This document shows, piece after piece, positions 62,911 to 64,000 of a stretch of DNA of 64,000 nt. The notes under the pieces were generated by a model. It searched no databases, was not told the DNA's origin, and worked only from the letters and a program-made list of their open reading frames with translations. Within the stretch, counting starts at the first letter, position 1; each line of letters begins with the position of its first letter. The stretch spans positions 25,331-89,330 of the forward strand of contig BBXU01001149.1 in NCBI GenBank assembly GCA_001598975.1, in the 5' to 3' direction. This stretch comes from Parachlorella kessleri (Eukaryota; Chlorophyta; Trebouxiophyceae; Chlorellales; Chlorellaceae). Both the position numbers and the translations under genes were made by a program.

Positions 62911-63346
62911 TCATCCATCAATCCCCCGCGCCGAGTGCAGAACGTCCTGCAGTGTTAGCAACACCGGCTGAGGACACTTCGATAACATCTGTATGGCAAA
63001 GACACCTTGTTTCACAAGCGTTCTTGATATCCAACCCCTGCAAAGTTCCAGCAAAATGACCCTGAACAGAGAGCGACATGTATGCCCTATTGAACTGATC
63101 CGGGTAGGCTGAAAAAATAACTGTCGTTTCAAAAGTTACCATAGGCGCAAGCAGGTTCCCAGGGGAAACGCAAGCGCACCTGCTACCTGTCCCTCTGCAA
63201 CTTGCTGTCTGCGTGAATGGCAGTTTCCAAAGTTGCGGGGTCCGGCATGGTGTCCCAGCTCTCTTTAGAAACGGCCCAAGCCCACACACTGCAGCATGCG
63301 AACGCTGTGGCGTAGTGGAGCAGGCTGAAGGTGGAGCGATTCATGG
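62911..63346 (-). CDS. Unresolved small gene or fragment
   Basis: A minus-strand exon from ATG 63346 to about 63187 encodes MNRSTFSLLHYATAFACCSV, continuing WAWAVSKESWDTMPDPATLE. A GT donor follows, and downstream frames ending at 62911 stay open (LSKCPQPVLLTLQDVLHSAR). I could not find one set of splice sites that joins them in phase, nor any family match. It may be a real small protein with an N-terminal hydrophobic segment, or chance. Confidence 0.3.
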
Positions 63347-63979
63347 TAGGGGACGGAGACTTCTTACAAGATGACGAGTTAAGGCAGATGCAGGCTGCAG
63401 ATTGTATGAAGGAGGAGAAAGAGAACCACACACAAGGTTTGGATCCTGTCGTGATTTTCCCCGCCATTGGAACGTGCATGGGAAGCATGATGGGAAGATG
63501 GGACCACGCTGGGCGTTTGTGTGTCTGACAGCTGGGCAACACATTGGCATGCCTGCAAATCACCACGTTTGAAGTAAGAGCCCTTAGGGTGCCTGCTGCT
63601 CCACTGTACCAAAGCTGGATCCTCAGTTGTAGATGCAAAGAATCCTGCCCCTGCTGGAGCTAAACTACCGAACAAGCAGTGCAGTAAGACTTACCAGCCA
63701 GAGACCCCTCCTGCAATGCTTGACTGCTTTCTGTTGCAGCAGCTTGGAATTAACAAGCTGTTCGAGCCCTAGTAGCACACTAGGCCATGCCCTTGACAGC
63801 AATCAGGTGGAGGCGGGCACCAGAAGACTTGCACCAGTTTCAGCTACCCCGCCCCTTCAGACATTTGATAGGGCACCATGCTTAATGGCTTTCTGGGGCT
63901 TCATCCTGACCAGGGAGTAGCATATTGCACGCCACAGTCAGGCGGGACACTTGCAGCAGATCATGCAATAGCAGGCATT
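63347..63979. other. Window-end intergenic sequence
   Basis: Only short unsupported open frames on both strands, for example 63331-63528 plus and 63633-63920 plus. Confidence 0.4.
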
Positions 63980-64000
63980 CAAGATGGAAATGCACGTGAC
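63980..64000 (-). repeat. Dispersed repeat, copy 8 (inverted, cut by the window)
   Basis: Reads GTCACGTGCATTTCCATCTT on the minus strand, the distal tail of copy 1. It is the only inverted copy and runs out of the window. Confidence 0.7.

Overview
The window is nuclear DNA of a green alga. Genes are split into many short exons (mostly 50-200 nt, occasionally over 1 kb) by introns of about 100-600 nt, and coding sequence is fairly GC-rich. The set includes a plastid ferredoxin-NADP reductase, an expansin, a PPR-SMR protein, a flagellar dynein-regulatory-complex subunit and meiotic MSH5. TGTAA poly(A) signals of chlorophyte type follow at least two genes. A trebouxiophyte-like or chlorophyte alga with a flagellate stage and sexual capability fits best; this assignment is inference. 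I joined exons by hand using splice signals, reading phase and recalled family sequence. Nearly every model closes in frame.

Layout. 1-2332 (+): 3' end of branched-chain ketoacid dehydrogenase E1 alpha. 2913-5564 (+): expansin. 5819-9456 (-): DRC4/GAS8. 9827-14913 (-): proteasome subunit RPN5/PSMD12. 15275-16006 (+): complex III hinge protein QCR6. 17551-18954 (-): MTFP1. 19137-21131 (+): NIP30/PSME3IP1. 21385-22507 and 23383-24600 (both -): a tandem pair of orphan four-helix membrane proteins, the first frameshifted. 25179-27875 (+): TPR plus acyl-protein-thioesterase-like hydrolase. 28280-28883 (+): orphan signal-anchored protein. 29080-35544 (-): MSH5, 17 exons. 36265-40294 (-): ferredoxin-NADP reductase. 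43376-49066 (-): GAF-like plus multi-pass membrane protein. 49970-55416 (-): PPR-SMR protein with a C-terminal hydrophobic segment. 56907-61185 (-): UBXD8/FAF2. 61186-64000: mostly repeats and one unresolved reading frame.

These are independent nuclear genes with no common pathway. Mitochondrial (BCKDHA, QCR6, MTFP1), protein-quality-control (RPN5, NIP30, FAF2), plastid (FNR), meiotic (MSH5) and ciliary (DRC4) functions are interleaved. Two divergent pairs (RPN5/QCR6, MTFP1/NIP30) have short shared upstream regions.

Three genome-level patterns stand out. First, about 12 splice junctions carry one or more degenerate tandem copies of the exon end plus splice site inside the adjacent intron, as if introns grow by local duplication across junctions. 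Second, GC-AG introns are unusually common: 10 of about 111 reconstructed, each with a GCAAG donor. Third, a roughly 60-bp interspersed repeat occurs eight times.
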